Shown: positions 17,149-25,738 of the stretch, one piece after another
How the letters are laid out: the number at the start of each line of letters is the position of its first letter
How positions within the stretch are numbered: position 1 is the first letter of the stretch
The notes under the pieces: model-generated
Database searches by the model: none
What the model saw: only the letters and a program-made list of their open reading frames with translations
Told to the model about the DNA's origin: nothing
DNA from: a virus
IMG/VR virus record: IMGVR_UViG_3300030060_000818
Span: 1 to 35,627 of that record
DNA length: 35,627 nucleotides
Reading direction: 5' to 3' (one strand)
Translations under genes and position numbers: made by a program

Positions 17149-17385
17149 ATGGAAATAGACCCAGTAATATTTTGGAACGTAGTGTTAACACTTATCATAG
17201 CTCCTGCTGTATGGGCTTTTCGTAACATGATGGCTGAAATAAAACGTATAGATATACTGCTCAACAGAACACGAGAAGACTATGCATCACGAGCAGAAGT
17301 AAAAGATGAGATGCAACATGTAATGGAAGCACTACACAGACTAGAAGATAAACTAGATAGAGTATTAAGTAGAGAGAGCAGATGA
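17149..17385 (+). CDS. Small membrane-anchored coiled-coil protein
   Basis: This 78-residue protein has one transmembrane helix at about residues 5-25 (PVIFWNVVLTLIIAPAVWAF) and a charged coiled coil at 27-75 with heptads in EALHRLEDKLDRVL. It follows the cysteine-rich gene by 2 bp, and its stop overlaps the next gene by ATGA. A single helix with a coiled coil fits an inner-membrane spanin or a class III-like holin, but it would equally fit a scaffold for virion assembly. I do not recognise a specific family. Confidence 0.6.
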   Translation: MEIDPVIFWNVVLTLIIAPAVWAFRNMMAEIKRIDILLNRTREDYASRAEVKDEMQHVMEALHRLEDKLDRVLSRESR

Positions 17386-19277
17386 ATACATTTCAAGGAT
17401 TTAAACCGTCAGGTATGGAAAAGATAGCCAACGCTATGGGCTTTCAAGGTAATATAAACGACTTTCAAAAGTTTTTAAATGATAACCCAGATCGTCAAGC
17501 TGAGATGATGCGTTATCAAACTATGGCACGTAAGATGGTAGAAGGTGGTTATGTAAAGAAGATGCAAGAGGGTGGAGACACTACACCTGAAAAACCAAAG
17601 AAAACTACTATTACAGACGTAACAGCTACACGAGTTACAGAACCTAAGTTACCCACAGGTGCTGTGGTAAATCCATATGGTGTACCTACAGATGATACTC
17701 AATTTATAGACCCAGATAAATCTGCACTAGGCACTACACCTACAGGCACTGCTATGGGTGCAGGAACAGAAGATGCAGTAGCACCTCAAAAAACAGATGT
17801 CACTAAAATTGAAGCTACTAAAAAGTTAGATGAAGTAGATGCAGTTAATAAATCAATAGAGACAGCACAATCAGACCCTAATGATCCAAGAGCAAAGGTA
17901 ACAGCACAAGCATCAACTAAATCTATGGTGGGAGATTTAACAGCTGCCGAAGGTGTTGCTCACGTAATAGACAGCCCTGCAAAGAGAGAGTTAGATAAAA
18001 ACGAGATAATAGAGCCAGTAGCTAATGCACAAAAAGCAGCTAAGTTTACAGAAGAAGTACAGGCAGCCACTGCTACACCATCAGAGAAAGCTACTGTAGC
18101 AGGACAGATGAAGACCCTTACAGAGGGTTTTGATGCTACCAATCCACCACCTTGGGCTGCAGGAGCTTTACGAGGTGTTATGGCTCAAATGCAAGCCAGA
18201 GGTATGGGAGCATCTAGCATAGCAGGACAAGCTATGGTACAGGCAGCCTTAGAATCTGCACTGCCTATTGCATCAGCCGATGCAAAAACACAAGCATCCT
18301 TTGAAGCACAAAATTTATCCAACAGACAGCAACGTGCTATGCTTGCTGCTCAACAACGTGCTACATTTATAGGTCAGGAGTTTGATCAGGCATTTCAAGC
18401 CAAGGTTATGAATGCTGCAAAAGTTAGTGACATAGCCAACATGAACTTTAATGCAGAGCAACAGATTATATTAGAGAATAGTAGGGCTGTAAATACTATG
18501 AACCTAGCTAATCTTAGCAACAGACAAGCTCTAGTAATGGCAGAAGCAAGTGCATTAGCTAACTTAGATATAGCTAATTTAAATAATAGACAACAAGCAC
18601 AGGTCATGAATGCACAAAGCTTTTTGCAGTTAGAAATGGCTAATCTATCTAATAAACAACAAACAGAATTGTTCAAGGCTCAGTCAATGCAGACTGCTCT
18701 GTTCAATGACCAAGCTGCAGAAAATGCAGCAAAACAATTTAACGCAACTAGTCAGAATCAGTTAGATCAATTCTTTGCAAATCTTAAAACACAAGTATCA
18801 CAGTTTAATGCTGCCCAACAAAATGCTCACAATCAATTTAATGCAGGTGAAGCAAATTCAATGGAAAAGTTTAACCAAGAAATGCAGAACCAACGTGACC
18901 AGTTTAACTCAAAGAATAGACTTATTATAGATCAGAATAATGCACAGTGGAGAAGAGAAATAGCTACTGCTGATACTACAGCTATTAACAGAGCTAATGA
19001 ACTCAATGCTACTGCATTACTCAACATGTCAAACAGTGCATACAATAACTTGTGGAACTATTACAATGACGTTATGGAAATGTCATGGGAAAGTTCTGAG
19101 AACGAAAGACAAAGAATTGTGCAGATGGCAATAGCACAGCTACAATCTGAAACATCTAAGGAGTTAACAGAGATGAAAGCAGATTATGATAGTGCTGTAG
19201 GTTTTGGTAGTCTAATAGGTACATTCCTGACTGCAGGATCTGACAGTATATTAGGAAAGATGTTTAAATTTTCATGA
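17382..19277 (+). CDS. Putative internal virion protein with helical repeats
   Basis: This 631-residue protein begins FKPSGMEKIANAMGFQG, a start I recall from marine podovirus virion proteins. Residues 60-240 are low-complexity and rich in Thr, Ala and Lys. From about 305 to 430 there are helical repeats around NLSNRQQ, NLSNRQ, NLNNRQQ and NLSNKQQ, and from about 450 to 510 repeats of QFNA. These suggest a long helical rod. The C-terminus has a glycine-rich hydrophobic stretch near 605-625. It is the first of five coupled genes that probably encode the inner core and ejection proteins. No enzymatic motif is seen. Confidence 0.6.
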   Translation: MNTFQGFKPSGMEKIANAMGFQGNINDFQKFLNDNPDRQAEMMRYQTMARKMVEGGYVKKMQEGGDTTPEKPKKTTITDVTATRVTEPKLPTGAVVNPYGVPTDDTQFIDPDKSALGTTPTGTAMGAGTEDAVAPQKTDVTKIEATKKLDEVDAVNKSIETAQSDPNDPRAKVTAQASTKSMVGDLTAAEGVAHVIDSPAKRELDKNEIIEPVANAQKAAKFTEEVQAATATPSEKATVAGQMKTLTEGFDATNPPPWAAGALRGVMAQMQARGMGASSIAGQAMVQAALESALPIASADAKTQASFEAQNLSNRQQRAMLAAQQRATFIGQEFDQAFQAKVMNAAKVSDIANMNFNAEQQIILENSRAVNTMNLANLSNRQALVMAEASALANLDIANLNNRQQAQVMNAQSFLQLEMANLSNKQQTELFKAQSMQTALFNDQAAENAAKQFNATSQNQLDQFFANLKTQVSQFNAAQQNAHNQFNAGEANSMEKFNQEMQNQRDQFNSKNRLIIDQNNAQWRREIATADTTAINRANELNATALLNMSNSAYNNLWNYYNDVMEMSWESSENERQRIVQMAIAQLQSETSKELTEMKADYDSAVGFGSLIGTFLTAGSDSILGKMFKFS

Positions 19278-19498
19278 GCAGATATAGTCCAACAAACCCT
19301 GCCGTAGATGCTTGCTTAAACTTGGAAGCAATAATCAATAGGCAAAAACCTATGGAGCTAGAGTCAAAAGCTACCAGAGGATTAGTTAGTAAACAAACAC
19401 CAACAGTACCTGAAGCAAAACAGGACGTGATGGACAAAGTTGCGTCTTATGTACAGGCTATTAGAAGAATAAGAGAGAAGTATAAACAAGATGGCTGA
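19274..19498 (+). CDS. Small helical protein in the core gene cluster
   Basis: This 74-residue basic protein with a C-terminal amphipathic helix (VASYVQAIRRIREKY) is coupled to both neighbours: ATGA at its start and an 8-nt overlap at its end. No family is recognised. Its place among internal virion genes suggests that it is a minor core component or an assembly factor. Confidence 0.55.
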   Translation: MSRYSPTNPAVDACLNLEAIINRQKPMELESKATRGLVSKQTPTVPEAKQDVMDKVASYVQAIRRIREKYKQDG

Positions 19499-20003
19499 TG
19501 ATAGACAAATACAAATGGAAGCTCCTATTCCGGGAATGGGAATGACTGCACCTTTAGGTGGTAGACCTTGGCAACAACCACCACAAATGGGTACAGTAGA
19601 AGAAGCTATGGAGTACTACATTAAAAAGTTAGAAGATCCAGACTTTGTGCCAGAGTTATTAACTGTTATAGAATTAGGTGTACCATTAACAACACTTGCC
19701 AACACCATGCAACTAGCATCTGTTATGGAAGGTAAGCACAGTATTGACGTGGGTATGCTTGTAATACCTATACTGGTAGAACTTATGTCCAACATGGCTG
19801 AAGCTAATCAAGTGCCGTTCAAGAGTGGTATGGAGAGAGAAGAAACTGGAGAGATTAGCCCTGCAACCATAGCACTAGCTAGAAAACAAGGTAAGCTAAG
19901 ATCACCTAAGGGAGCAGAAGAACCTTCTCCACCTCCACAACCACAGCCAGAGCAACCACCAGAACAGCCACCAATGGGTTTGATGACAAGAAGGGAACAG
20001 TAA
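19491..20003 (+). CDS. Putative internal virion protein with proline-rich tail
   Basis: This is a 170-residue protein. The first 30 residues are rich in Met, Gly and Pro. Residues about 35-115 hold two or three helices, including a hydrophobic one (HSIDVGMLVIPILVELMSNM), and the C-terminus (about 145-165) is a Pro-Gln tract. I do not recognise a family. The overlap with the previous gene and the one-base gap to the next place it in the core protein operon. The hydrophobic helix could contact membrane during DNA ejection, but this is only inferred. Confidence 0.55.
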   Translation: MADDRQIQMEAPIPGMGMTAPLGGRPWQQPPQMGTVEEAMEYYIKKLEDPDFVPELLTVIELGVPLTTLANTMQLASVMEGKHSIDVGMLVIPILVELMSNMAEANQVPFKSGMEREETGEISPATIALARKQGKLRSPKGAEEPSPPPQPQPEQPPEQPPMGLMTRREQ

Positions 20004-20004
20004 G

Positions 20005-21240
20005 ATGAGTCTACCAAGATTTTTAGGATTAGGTGCAAAAGGAATGGCTGCCAGTTTTCAAGAAGCTTTGGACAGAGAGGATAAAGAGAAAGATAGAGAA
20101 GCCAGATCTGCAGAAGCTGCAGCAGGTAGGCAACATACAACAGATCTATTATATAAAAGAAGAAGATTTGACCAGATGGATAAACTTGTAGAGGTGCAAG
20201 AAGCTTTATTTGCTCTGGGTCTAGATGAAAATCAGGTAGCCGCAAACATGTCAGGTGGCATGGCTAATGTAGAAAGACTACAAAATCTAAAAACAATTTC
20301 TGCTGATAACAATATAGACTTTCCCTCTGCATTAAATGTTACCTTTGGAGAAAACTTTAACGCAGAAGATATAGAGGGTGGTGCTGTAAACTTTGTTCAG
20401 AGTAACTTATTAGACGCAAGACTAGAGGGCAAGGTATATAAGAATCCATACAGAACAGAAATATCTGACCAACTTAAAGCATTAGAATCTATAGGTGATC
20501 CTGTAGGATTTAAAAAGCAAATAGAAAATCAATATAACTCAATATACCGTCTTGAACAACTGATAGATAAAGGTACAAACGTAGAACAAAATCAGAAGTT
20601 AGTAAATCAGAAAAGAGATTTGATTACAGAGCTAACAAAGAAGTATGTTGAGATGGAACAGACAACAGGTAATACAGGCTTGTTGACATCAGGATACATG
20701 TCTCTAGCACTACGTAAAGTAAAAGATGCTAAGAAAGGTGCATTTGGAGAGCTTATAGTTACTGATAATATAGGTAGAGTCCAGAAAAAATTTACAGGTA
20801 ACTATGGCAGAGCATTTGAAGCTTATCTAACAAGTATAGATGGAATAAAAAATGAGATACAAGCATACAGTCCTGATAACCCAAATGCAATTAGTGGTGG
20901 TAGTGCCGCTTTCATGAATGAACTTACTTTGAATGCTAATACACAGCTAATAAACGAATATAATTTAGAATATCTTCAAAGGATAAGACTAGGTGCAGAA
21001 AGAGATCGTACCCTTACAACACAAGATAGTCGAAAACCAATGGAAATAAGTCTATTAAATCCACTGTCTGATACGCAAAAAAACAAACTAAAGGCAGGGG
21101 ATGTTGTAAAGCACATAGTTAATAATCAACCAGTGTATGAAATATTTAGAGGTTTTGCAGAGCCTAATCAATCAAACCCTACAGGCATACAATTCTTTAG
21201 AAAACTAGATACGCTTGAAATATATAATCCACAACAATGA
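20005..21240 (+). CDS. Putative internal virion (ejection) protein
   Basis: This 411-residue protein is mostly helical and charged at the N-terminus (about 15-70, ALDREDKEKDREARSAEAAA) and mixed afterwards. Its C-terminal third has short beta segments (about 345-405). The start is one base after the previous stop and its end overlaps the next gene as ATGA. Proteins of this size ahead of a giant final virion protein resemble T7 gp14-gp15 in arrangement, although no homology can be shown by eye. It most likely belongs to the ejected inner core. Confidence 0.55.
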   Translation: MSLPRFLGLGAKGMAASFQEALDREDKEKDREARSAEAAAGRQHTTDLLYKRRRFDQMDKLVEVQEALFALGLDENQVAANMSGGMANVERLQNLKTISADNNIDFPSALNVTFGENFNAEDIEGGAVNFVQSNLLDARLEGKVYKNPYRTEISDQLKALESIGDPVGFKKQIENQYNSIYRLEQLIDKGTNVEQNQKLVNQKRDLITELTKKYVEMEQTTGNTGLLTSGYMSLALRKVKDAKKGAFGELIVTDNIGRVQKKFTGNYGRAFEAYLTSIDGIKNEIQAYSPDNPNAISGGSAAFMNELTLNANTQLINEYNLEYLQRIRLGAERDRTLTTQDSRKPMEISLLNPLSDTQKNKLKAGDVVKHIVNNQPVYEIFRGFAEPNQSNPTGIQFFRKLDTLEIYNPQQ

Positions 21241-24200
21241 ACCAACAACAGCAAAAACAAAATGATGACTACATAGCGAGTATTCTAAGTGGTGATGTTT
21301 CTCAGCAACAGGACTCAGAGCCACGGCTATCATTGCCTGTAGAATCACAGTTCACAAGAGGGCAGAGTAATGACGAATATATAGCTAGTATAATAGAAGG
21401 AGAGTCTACTGGGAATGAACTCAACGATATGGGTGTAACTCCACAAGACACTATGGGTGATCATGCCCAAATAGATCCCACAAAAACTACAACAGAACAG
21501 AAGACAGAGTTTGCTCCTGAAGGTGAGAAGTGGGGCTATGGTGACTATGTAGAAGATATAACAAAGGGTTTAATAAGAGGTGTGCCTAGTGCCATAGCTG
21601 AATTGACTCAGACTGTTGCCGACATAGATGAATGGAGAAAAAACTATACAGGCACATTGGTTATGCAAGACAAAGGTAAAAAAGGTTTTCAAATTTCTGA
21701 TCTATTTCAAATACCAGACTATGTGTCTGGTGAGGAGTATGTAAAATTAAAGGAACAATATGGTGATGAAATTAAAAATTCAAGCTTATTATATATGACA
21801 TCAAATAAAATTGATGAGCTTACAGATGATGCTATTACAGGAATAGGATCTCTATCAGAAGACCTAGGTATAAAGTTAGACAGGTTTGAAACACCTGATA
21901 CTGAGTCAGTTATTGGTGGAATTACAGAGGGTGGAATACAGTTTGCAACAGGATTTGGAATTACAGGCAAACTAACAAAGCTAGGTGGCTATGGGTATAA
22001 AAATTTATTTCTAAAAGAAGCTATAGTTGGTGCAACATTCTTTGATCCAGAAGAAGCACTGCTGACAGATGCTATTGCTTATAGCATAGATAATCTTGGT
22101 GATGCTAGTGGATATTATACTTCAAATCTAGCAGAATATATAGCGAGACAAGAAGATGACAGCTTACTTGTAAAAAGATTAAAAGGTGCAGGAGAAGGTG
22201 TATTATTTGGAGTCCCATTAACATATGCAGGGGACAAGATAGGCAAAGTATTTGCAGGAATTAAAAATAAAAAGATAGCCATAGAAGATGCTAAACTAGA
22301 GCAGAAGAAGACAGGCAAAGTATCTAACGAAACTATGGAACGTATAGATGCAAATGGCAAAATCATAGAAGAGGATGCAGCAGAAGTTGAAGAGATAATA
22401 GCTAACGCAAAGCCTGACAAAAAAACTATAAAGAAAGCAAAGAAGATTAGTGAGAATGTACAGAAAATAAAGGCAAAGCAGACAGAGGTAAAGCAAAAGA
22501 AAGTAAATGCAAACAAAAAGGTTGTGAAGTCAGAAGTAAAAATACACAACGAACTGGTAGAGGAGTTTGAAGATAATCTAGGCATAAACAAAGACTTTAT
22601 CAGGGGAGATAGTGGGTATATAACAATAACCACGGTCAAGGGTGGCAAGAGAATACTAGACCCAACAAAGTTAGAAGCTGCCAAGAATTTATCTGTACAA
22701 AAGATAGATGAAGTTGACACTGCAAACAGTAAGTTAGCAACCAGACAAGACCCAAAGATGCCCCAAAGTATATATATAGAAAAAGGGGTAGAGGACAAGT
22801 ATGATATAAGCGAATTGTTTGATAGAGTTTTAAAGGTTGAAAACATTGAAGCTCTCACAGTTGTAGCTAAAGAACTAAGAGATGCCAATCCTAGTATGTG
22901 GAAAGACAAAAAGAAGATAACTATCAGAGATCAGAAAACTGGTAAGAAGAGAAGAGTTACAGTAAAGAAGTCAGTTATGGAAAATATATTTGACTCTGTG
23001 ACCAGAGGAGACTTGACACTGCGTGGGGATCATCCTCTGTTTGATGCACTAGACAAGGCAGGTATGTCCTTTGAAGACTTCACTCTTATGCATCTAGGCT
23101 CTGCAAGTCAGGCAGGTAAGATACTAAATAAGTATTCACAGTTAGCCAAGAGAGTAAAGCCAAAGAGTCAGAAGCAACAAGATGAGTTAGATGAAATGTT
23201 AAGGAATCAGAACAGAACTGCTCAGTGGTTTAGAAGAGTAGAGAATGTAAGACGTGGTCTTCTTGTGTCTCAGATAGCAACTGCTGCCAGAAACTTAGAG
23301 TCAGGTCTACTCCGTACTCCTGTAGAAGCATTAAATAACATAGTAGAAACAGCCACTATGGATATAGCCAATGGTAATTTTTTTAGTGGTAAGAATAGAC
23401 TAATAAAGAAAACTACATGGACTGATAGCTTTGCAGGTATGCGATACATATACTCTGACAGAAAGACAGCAAAAGAATTTACAGATATTTTATTAGGTGA
23501 TCCTGATAATCCAGATCTGGTAGCCCACCCAAAGCTACAAGATTTTTCTGATAGAATGTTTAACACAATCAACGAGATACAACTAGCAACAGGCAGAGGT
23601 AGTGATACTACATTTGATAAGCTTATATCAAAGGCAGAAGACTTTACACAGTTACTTAACAGACCAAATCGTTGGCAAGACTTTATGCTAAGACGTGGTA
23701 TATTTATGGGTGAAGCACAACGTCTGTTCAGAGATAAGTGGGATATAGATCTAATAGAGGTGCTAAACGGTGGCAGACTAGATGATCTGATGAATGATGC
23801 TAGAGATCTTAATCCTACTTTCAAGGTGGTAGATGGCAAAGATCAATTAGGTATAACAGCAACAGAGATATTTGCAGAAGCTACTGAAAGAGCCTTAGAC
23901 TTAACTTATGCTAACCCACCTGAGTCACCATTTGGTAAAGCTTTTGCTAACTTCATAACAAAAAACAATCTTACAGTAATCATACCGTTCCCTAGATTTA
24001 TGGCAAAGAGTATGGAACTTATGGCTGAGAACTCTGTAGGTGCTTTCCTGCCTTGGACAAGAAGAATATATGGTCTTACAGGATATGGAGCAAAGAGATT
24101 TGGAGATAAGTTCACTCCAAGAGAGCATCGCATGATAGCACGTAATGCAACAGGTGCATTGGGTGTTATGGCTGCATCAATGATGTTACAAGAGACTGAC

Positions 24201-25400
24201 CAACAAGGAGAGGACTATAAACTTGTGCCTGTAGGTGACGGTACAGTCCTAGATGTGACACCACTATTTCCTCTTAGACAGTTCTTCTTCTTGGGCAAAA
24301 TATTAAATGAATACTATAGAGCTTCTGAGCAGACTGATTGGCTATCAGGTGGTAAAGAAGCATTCTTTCAGACATTTGATAGAAGAGAGTGGGCTGAGAC
24401 ATTCCTAGGAACTAGCTTCAGAACTGGTGTGGCAGGTAATCTGGTAGATGAAGCTGCATCTTTGTTCAATGAGCAGGACTTAACCAACGATGAATGGTGG
24501 GGAAGAAACTCAGGACAGATATTAGGAGATTACTTATCTACATTTGCCGTGCCTTTGAATCAGGTGCTAGATACACAAAGAGCATTAGGCATGAGAGGGG
24601 TTGCATACAAAGAGACAGCCAAAGATCCTGAGATTGTGAGTGGCACAGATGCATTCATAGAGGGCTTTGTTAAGCCATTTAGAAAGTATGATCCTTTTGG
24701 AGCAGTGGTAGACGAGAGTGCATTGCCTAAAAAAGAAGATCCTTTTCAAGAGGAAAGAAGACGTGTTGCACCACTAGCCAAGGTTGCATTAGGTCTTAAC
24801 ATGTACACTGCTGATAGTGAAGAGGGTAAAAAATTAAAGTCTTTGGGATTTGATAAGTGGGATGTGAGCAGTAGATCTAGAATACCAACCGTAAGAAACT
24901 TTGAGAACAAGTCAATTAGAGAGAACTTACCATCCATAGTAGAGGAAGCCACTGAACTAGAAGCATTATGGGGTAACATGTATGATGCTAATCAAAGAGA
25001 GCTATCTCAGATAGGTGGTGGTAGAATACTTGGGCTGATAGATACAGGTATCAGCAAAGAAAAATACATAAAAGATAATGTGAAGAAATATATTAAAGAT
25101 CAGATAGATCTTTTTAGAAATCCAACTGATAGTCTCGTGGCACTAGATGATCCACAAAAGATATTAGAGTATCAGTCTATGACTGACTACAGAAGACTAT
25201 CAAAGAATCAGAGGTCAAAGGGATGGTTTAGATTTGTGGAAGAAGAGGAAAGATCTCCCTTTGATTTTTCAAGTGAATATCTAGAGAGACAGTTTCCTGA
25301 TCTTGAGAATTTTAGTGAAGATGATAGACAGCAAGCTTTGAAGAATCTAAAGCTACAAGACCTACAATTACTTTTTCTCTATGGGAAAGAGTCTCCGTAG
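21237..25400 (+). CDS. Large ejection protein (gp16-like in position)
   Basis: This 1387-residue protein is the last gene of the rightward arm, as is usual for the largest internal virion protein of T7-like phages. Its N-terminus has two copies of a short motif, NDDYIASILSG (9-19) and NDEYIASIIEG (45-55). Residues about 340-440 form a lysine-rich coiled coil. The rest is helical with glycine-containing hydrophobic stretches, for example near 970-985 (NATGALGVMAASMMLQE). I see no lysozyme or transglycosylase signature in it, unlike T7 gp16. It probably forms part of the channel that carries DNA across the cell envelope. The 3' end overlaps a leftward gene by 33 bp. Confidence 0.65.
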   Translation: MNQQQQKQNDDYIASILSGDVSQQQDSEPRLSLPVESQFTRGQSNDEYIASIIEGESTGNELNDMGVTPQDTMGDHAQIDPTKTTTEQKTEFAPEGEKWGYGDYVEDITKGLIRGVPSAIAELTQTVADIDEWRKNYTGTLVMQDKGKKGFQISDLFQIPDYVSGEEYVKLKEQYGDEIKNSSLLYMTSNKIDELTDDAITGIGSLSEDLGIKLDRFETPDTESVIGGITEGGIQFATGFGITGKLTKLGGYGYKNLFLKEAIVGATFFDPEEALLTDAIAYSIDNLGDASGYYTSNLAEYIARQEDDSLLVKRLKGAGEGVLFGVPLTYAGDKIGKVFAGIKNKKIAIEDAKLEQKKTGKVSNETMERIDANGKIIEEDAAEVEEIIANAKPDKKTIKKAKKISENVQKIKAKQTEVKQKKVNANKKVVKSEVKIHNELVEEFEDNLGINKDFIRGDSGYITITTVKGGKRILDPTKLEAAKNLSVQKIDEVDTANSKLATRQDPKMPQSIYIEKGVEDKYDISELFDRVLKVENIEALTVVAKELRDANPSMWKDKKKITIRDQKTGKKRRVTVKKSVMENIFDSVTRGDLTLRGDHPLFDALDKAGMSFEDFTLMHLGSASQAGKILNKYSQLAKRVKPKSQKQQDELDEMLRNQNRTAQWFRRVENVRRGLLVSQIATAARNLESGLLRTPVEALNNIVETATMDIANGNFFSGKNRLIKKTTWTDSFAGMRYIYSDRKTAKEFTDILLGDPDNPDLVAHPKLQDFSDRMFNTINEIQLATGRGSDTTFDKLISKAEDFTQLLNRPNRWQDFMLRRGIFMGEAQRLFRDKWDIDLIEVLNGGRLDDLMNDARDLNPTFKVVDGKDQLGITATEIFAEATERALDLTYANPPESPFGKAFANFITKNNLTVIIPFPRFMAKSMELMAENSVGAFLPWTRRIYGLTGYGAKRFGDKFTPREHRMIARNATGALGVMAASMMLQETDQQGEDYKLVPVGDGTVLDVTPLFPLRQFFFLGKILNEYYRASEQTDWLSGGKEAFFQTFDRREWAETFLGTSFRTGVAGNLVDEAASLFNEQDLTNDEWWGRNSGQILGDYLSTFAVPLNQVLDTQRALGMRGVAYKETAKDPEIVSGTDAFIEGFVKPFRKYDPFGAVVDESALPKKEDPFQEERRRVAPLAKVALGLNMYTADSEEGKKLKSLGFDKWDVSSRSRIPTVRNFENKSIRENLPSIVEEATELEALWGNMYDANQRELSQIGGGRILGLIDTGISKEKYIKDNVKKYIKDQIDLFRNPTDSLVALDDPQKILEYQSMTDYRRLSKNQRSKGWFRFVEEEERSPFDFSSEYLERQFPDLENFSEDDRQQALKNLKLQDLQLLFLYGKESP

Positions 25401-25544
25401 TTTTTTTAGAGACTCACTGATATCTTTTAAGCTGTTCTCACACTCTCTTAGTCTGTAGTTCATATCTGTGAGAAGTTCGAACATTGTCCTTGGCTCTCTG
25501 CTTCGTTTGTCCATGAAAGCTTTTGCTTCTTTTTCTAATTCCAT
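25368..25544 (-). CDS. Small coiled-coil protein at the end of the leftward operon
   Basis: I place the start at 25544, giving 58 residues that begin MELEKEAKAFMDKRSREP, because AGAGGA lies a few bases upstream. Starts at 25568 or 25658 would add residues that look less natural. The protein is charged and helical, with a leucine-spaced coiled coil in NYRLRECENSLKDISESLKK. It overlaps the RMF-like gene in another frame by about 107 nt and runs 33 bp into the end of the opposite-strand ejection gene. No family is recognised. Confidence 0.5.
   Translation of the reverse strand: MELEKEAKAFMDKRSREPRTMFELLTDMNYRLRECENSLKDISESLKKLRRLFPIEKK
25389..25415. terminator. Possible hairpin at the convergence of the two arms
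   Basis: A perfect 7-bp inverted repeat pairs 25389-25395 (GAGTCTC) with 25409-25415 (GAGACTC), around a 13-nt loop that holds seven T residues. The stem is short and the T-run is in the loop, so it is a weak candidate. Its place at the end of the rightward gene, where the two transcripts meet, makes a role in ending transcription plausible. Confidence 0.3.
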
Positions 25545-25737
25545 CTCGTCCTCTATGTATGTTATCATAATAGGCTGTGTTAAAGCCACGTTCCCACTCT
25601 CTGTATAGCATAGTGTCGGAACTATAGGGGTTGCGAATCTTTCCATAAACAAATGCATCGTAACCTTTCATCCACTGTATCTTCAGTGGTGCATCATGTT
25701 TACCTAATCCTCTTTCCTTTCTAGATAAGTGTCTCAT
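25438..25737 (-). CDS. Small RMF/CrpP-like protein
   Basis: This 99-residue basic protein starts 1 base after the reductase stop, with AGGAG seven bases upstream of the ATG. The middle (about 23-57) has a G-x-x-A-x(3)-G start, then RNPYSSD and WERGFNTAYYDN. This spacing of Gly, Pro-Tyr and Trp-x-x-Gly-Phe resembles the ribosome modulation factor and CrpP-like small protein family often found in phages; the similarity is moderate. The C-terminal 35 residues are basic and low in order, and the same DNA encodes the next gene in another frame. Some or all of that tail may not matter. Confidence 0.5.
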   Translation of the reverse strand: MRHLSRKERGLGKHDAPLKIQWMKGYDAFVYGKIRNPYSSDTMLYREWERGFNTAYYDNIHRGRDGIRKRSKSFHGQTKQRAKDNVRTSHRYELQTKRV

Positions 25738-25738
25738 A

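Noticed and set aside
22115-22909. A 264-codon open frame on the minus strand opposite the large ejection gene
   Set aside because: It is Ser/Phe/Leu-rich, lies opposite the lysine-rich coiled-coil part of a convincing gene, and has no ribosome binding site or family pattern. It is a by-product of AT-rich codon use.
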